Shown: piece after piece, positions 61,424-64,000 of the stretch
Layout of the letters: every line of letters starts with the position of its first letter
Position numbering within the stretch: position 1 is the first letter of the stretch
NCBI GenBank assembly: GCA_017854855.1
Contig: JAFMGZ010000017.1
Coordinates: forward strand, 1 to 64,000
DNA from: Sulfitobacter sp.
Lineage (GTDB): Bacteria; Pseudomonadota; Alphaproteobacteria; Rhodobacterales; Rhodobacteraceae
Reading direction: 5' to 3'
Length of the DNA: 64,000 bases
The notes under the pieces: generated by a model
What the model saw: the letters and a program-made list of their open reading frames with translations, nothing else
What the model was told of the DNA's origin: nothing
Database searches by the model: none
Translations under genes and position numbers: made by a program

Positions 61424-63778
61424 TCAGTTCGGGATCAGGTCCGGCACGATGGTCACGATGCTCGGGAAGAACCACAAGATCGCAAGCCCGGCCACCTGGA
61501 TCAACACAAAGGGGATGATCCCGCGATAGATGTGCTGTGTGGTCACGCTCGCCGGTGCCACCCCGCGCAGATAGAACAACGCAAAGCCAAAGGGCGGTGT
61601 CAGGAAGGACGTCTGCAGGTTCACCGCGATCATGATCGTCACCCATTTGGGGTCAAAACTACCGCCGTAGATCACCGGCCCGACAATCGGCACAACGATG
61701 TAGATGATCTCAAGGAAATCAAGCACGAAGCCCAGCACAAAGAGCACCAGCATCACCAGCAGGAAAACCGTCAACTCATTGTCGAAGGACTTCAGGAACT
61801 GCTGGATATAATGCTCTCCGCCAAAGCTGATCACCACAAGGTTCAACAGCTGAGAACCGATCAGGATGGTAAACACCATCGATGTGACCTTGGCCGTCTC
61901 ACGCACCACCGGTGTCAGAACACCCGATGTGTACAGGATCCAGCAAGAAAACAGCAGACCAAAGACCGCATAGAGATAGGCACCATAGGCCACAAAGAAG
62001 GCCACCCAGCTTTCGAAGCTCACACCGTCCTGGTTGATCCGCAGATCAAAGTTCACGCCGACCAGGATACAGATGATGATCGCCAGCGTGGACCAGATGA
62101 TCACCTTTGGGGAACGGTCCTCGTCCTTCAGCTTGCGATAGGCTGCCAGCATGATCGCACCGCCCGCACCCAAAGCCGCCGCAGGCGTCGGGTTTGTGAT
62201 ACCGCCGAGGATCGACCCCAGCACCGCCACGATCAGCATGAGCGGCGGAAAGACGACGCGGATCAGCTCGTTGCCTGCGCATAGTTTGGTCCCATAGACC
62301 ACACCATACATCGCCATGGCAAAGGGGATCGCCATCAGCACCACGGTAACACCGGCAGATGTGGTCGGTGCCACCAGAAGGATATCAACCAACACCGCCA
62401 GCACCACACCAATGCCACCGATGATCAGAGGACGGGTGTCAGACGACGGCGACACACCGCGCGCTGTGGTCATGAACAGCGACATCAAGACCAACAGGAT
62501 CGCAATACCCGTCCCGATTGGTGCCGCATCCGCGATCTTGGCGGCCTGTTTGATGGCAAGGTCCTCGACGCTCAGCTTTTCGGACTGCACCAGACCACCG
62601 GCATCATCGATGACCTTCTGCTCCTGGACCGCCGTGTCCCAGGCTTCTTGGCCGTGCAACTCGATCATGGACACCTTACACTGATCGCCTACGTTGGTGC
62701 GCAGGCTTGCCGCCTGTCCGATGTCGGAAAAGCTGGAGACGGTGGTGGACTGGCTGCCCACGACGCCCAGATTGCCCAGAAAAATCGTCCCGACCACCAA
62801 AAGGATCGGTGCGCCCAGGAACCAGGTAAAGGCTTCGGAGCGGGTGATCGGCTCTGCGTTGGTGGATCCCATTTCGACCGCTGGTGCCTTGTCTGGATTC
62901 ACCAGCGCATAGCCAAAGGCATAAAGCGCATAGAGCAGCGCCAGCATGATCCCCGGCAACAAGGCCGCCTGGAACAGCGTTCCGACAGAAACAACCGCAG
63001 GCTTGCCCAGCAAGGTCAAGGCATCCGTACAACCTGCCAGCAGGGCACGTTTTTCCTGCGCGGCAGAATACAGATCGCCCGCAAGCGTGCCCAAAAGCAC
63101 GATGACGATAGAGGGCGGAATGATCTGACCCAATGTGCCCGACGCCGCGATCACGCCAGTGGCAAGTTCGGGCGAGTAATTGTTGCGCAGCATGGTGGGC
63201 AAGGCCAGCAGGCCCATGGTCACCACGGTCGCACCAACGATACCGGTCGAGGCAGCAAGGAAGGCCCCCACAACAACGATGGACACAGCCAGACCGCCGG
63301 GCAGCGGGCCAAAGACGCGCGCCATGGTGGTCAAAAGGTCGTTTGCGATCTTTGAACGCTCAAGGGTGATGCCCATCAGAACGAACATCAAAACAGCCAG
63401 AAGTGTCTCGATGGATTGACCCGCCAGAACACGTTCGTTCATCCGGTTCACAATAAAGGACACGTTGCGGTCCAGTGCCACTTCCCAGCCCGCCGGGAAC
63501 ACCGGCTCGCCGATACGCGGCAGGTCCGGATAGCGGAAGATGGATACCGTATCCTCGCGGATGCCGGAATTGACCAGCGCCCGATAGGCGTCGGAAGAGG
63601 TATCAATCGCCTGGTGGATCAGCAAACCCGCGCTGTCCATCGCGGCAATGATGCCGAAAGAAATGATGCCTGCACCACCAATGGCAAACGCCACCGGAAA
63701 GCCTGACAAGATACCGCCGAAGAGGCAGATGAATACGATAATCAGGCCAACTTCGACCCCGTCGAGACCAAAAAACAT
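61424..63778 (-). CDS. TRAP transporter large permease (DctM-like), extended
   Basis: 784 aa, against about 425-450 for typical DctM. It has the family start GLIIVFICLFGGILSGFPVA, central AAFLAASTGIVGATVVTMGL and QIIPPSIVIVLLGTLAGDLY, and C-terminal SFLTPPFGFALFYLRGVAP. Two additions are visible: a hydrophilic segment at about residues 60-112 (SSDAYRALVNSGIREDTVSI...) and a roughly 140-residue region near 330-470 with a soluble stretch (DQCKVSMIELHGQEAWDTAV). Extra helices bring the predicted total to about 16-18. GGGAGG precedes the ATG. Substrate unknown; the binding protein gene is outside the window. Confidence 0.88.
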   Translation of the reverse strand: MFFGLDGVEVGLIIVFICLFGGILSGFPVAFAIGGAGIISFGIIAAMDSAGLLIHQAIDTSSDAYRALVNSGIREDTVSIFRYPDLPRIGEPVFPAGWEVALDRNVSFIVNRMNERVLAGQSIETLLAVLMFVLMGITLERSKIANDLLTTMARVFGPLPGGLAVSIVVVGAFLAASTGIVGATVVTMGLLALPTMLRNNYSPELATGVIAASGTLGQIIPPSIVIVLLGTLAGDLYSAAQEKRALLAGCTDALTLLGKPAVVSVGTLFQAALLPGIMLALLYALYAFGYALVNPDKAPAVEMGSTNAEPITRSEAFTWFLGAPILLVVGTIFLGNLGVVGSQSTTVSSFSDIGQAASLRTNVGDQCKVSMIELHGQEAWDTAVQEQKVIDDAGGLVQSEKLSVEDLAIKQAAKIADAAPIGTGIAILLVLMSLFMTTARGVSPSSDTRPLIIGGIGVVLAVLVDILLVAPTTSAGVTVVLMAIPFAMAMYGVVYGTKLCAGNELIRVVFPPLMLIVAVLGSILGGITNPTPAAALGAGGAIMLAAYRKLKDEDRSPKVIIWSTLAIIICILVGVNFDLRINQDGVSFESWVAFFVAYGAYLYAVFGLLFSCWILYTSGVLTPVVRETAKVTSMVFTILIGSQLLNLVVISFGGEHYIQQFLKSFDNELTVFLLVMLVLFVLGFVLDFLEIIYIVVPIVGPVIYGGSFDPKWVTIMIAVNLQTSFLTPPFGFALFYLRGVAPASVTTQHIYRGIIPFVLIQVAGLAILWFFPSIVTIVPDLIPN

Positions 63779-63793
63779 GGCTCCCGCCTCCCT

Positions 63794-64000
63794 TTAATGT
63801 GTGCCTTCGTAGGCTTCTTCACCTTCGCCAAGGGTGTCCTTGTCGAGGTATTTGTCCGCAGAATCTTCGCCTTCCATGAACTCGCACCAGCTGCGATAGA
63901 ACAGCGCGATCGCCTGCAGGATCACCATGATGCAGAACATGCACAGCAAGACCTTGAAGATGAAATATCCGTTGAACCCGTTGGGTGAGAAGCCGATGGT
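63794..64000 (-). CDS. TRAP transporter small permease (DctQ-like), partial
   Basis: 3' end only; it continues past base 64000. The last 68 residues show a hydrophobic helix (GYFIFKVLLCMFCIMVILQA), IALFYRSWCEF, then an acidic tail (MEGEDSADKYLDKDTLGEGE...). The stop lies 15 bp before the large permease ATG. Helix pattern and gene order identify the DctQ subunit; the long acidic cytoplasmic tail is unusual for short DctQ proteins. Confidence 0.8.
   Translation of the reverse strand, partial: TIGFSPNGFNGYFIFKVLLCMFCIMVILQAIALFYRSWCEFMEGEDSADKYLDKDTLGEGEEAYEGTH

Overview
The window looks like a chromosomal segment of a marine alphaproteobacterium of the Rhodobacterales (Roseobacter group). Supporting signs are the CtrA inhibitor SciP, the pyrH-frr-uppS-cdsA-dxr-rseP-bamA-skp-fabZ-lpxA-lpxI-lpxB run, a DksA that has lost most of its zinc-finger cysteines, DMGDH-like FAD/GcvT fusion proteins, Hint-domain RTX proteins, a TRAP transporter, and extragenic repeats typical of this order. 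GC is fairly high and coding density is very high, with many 1-4 nt stop/start overlaps. I see no insertion sequence, prophage, CRISPR array or rRNA. The only RNA gene I can support is a tRNA-Leu(CAA).

Layout. 1-13800: sciP, then mnmA on the plus strand, then a long minus-strand envelope operon (UMP kinase, ribosome recycling, undecaprenyl-PP, CDP-DAG, DXP reductoisomerase, RseP, BamA, Skp, FabZ, LpxA, LpxI, LpxB). An uncatalogued 41-residue membrane microprotein lies between rseP and bamA. 13800-21400: miaA, an AraC regulator, a peptide-type ABC transporter with no binding-protein gene, and a lytic transglycosylase. 21600-29300: ssb, a GNAT enzyme, aroK-aroB, a 49-residue protein plus a secreted 525-residue protein ahead of xerD, a divergent metallophosphoesterase-like protein, and a CorC/HlyC membrane protein. 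29400-36500: two homologous FAD/GcvT oxidoreductases around a DUF2254 membrane protein, then a MobA-like nucleotidyltransferase.

36500-42600: two RTX/Hint secreted proteins, with two versions of one palindrome upstream of them (GGATAG...CTATCC) and an unusually palindrome-rich 0.8-kb upstream region. This is the most distinctive accessory region. 42600-47500: tRNA-Leu, a YqaA-like protein, DsbB, and an Lrp-type regulator divergent from arginase plus ornithine cyclodeaminase (arginine to proline), then a flavin monooxygenase. 47600-53100: dksA, then a MoxR ATPase, DUF2927 lipoprotein, small membrane protein and CoxE-type VWA protein, followed by an M48 protease. 53000-64000: PIN protein and RlmI-like methyltransferase, lipoprotein, a small protein coupled to glnE, YbaK, DUF2852, RDD, Bpt, and a TRAP transporter with an unusually long large permease that runs off the window together with its small permease.

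The most useful additions here are genes under 60 codons (41, 49 and 56 aa; 43 and 32 aa more tentative) and several candidate operators: direct repeats two helical turns apart for the AraC and Lrp regulators, and the shared RTX/Hint palindrome. All functions are read from motifs and context; no database search was possible.
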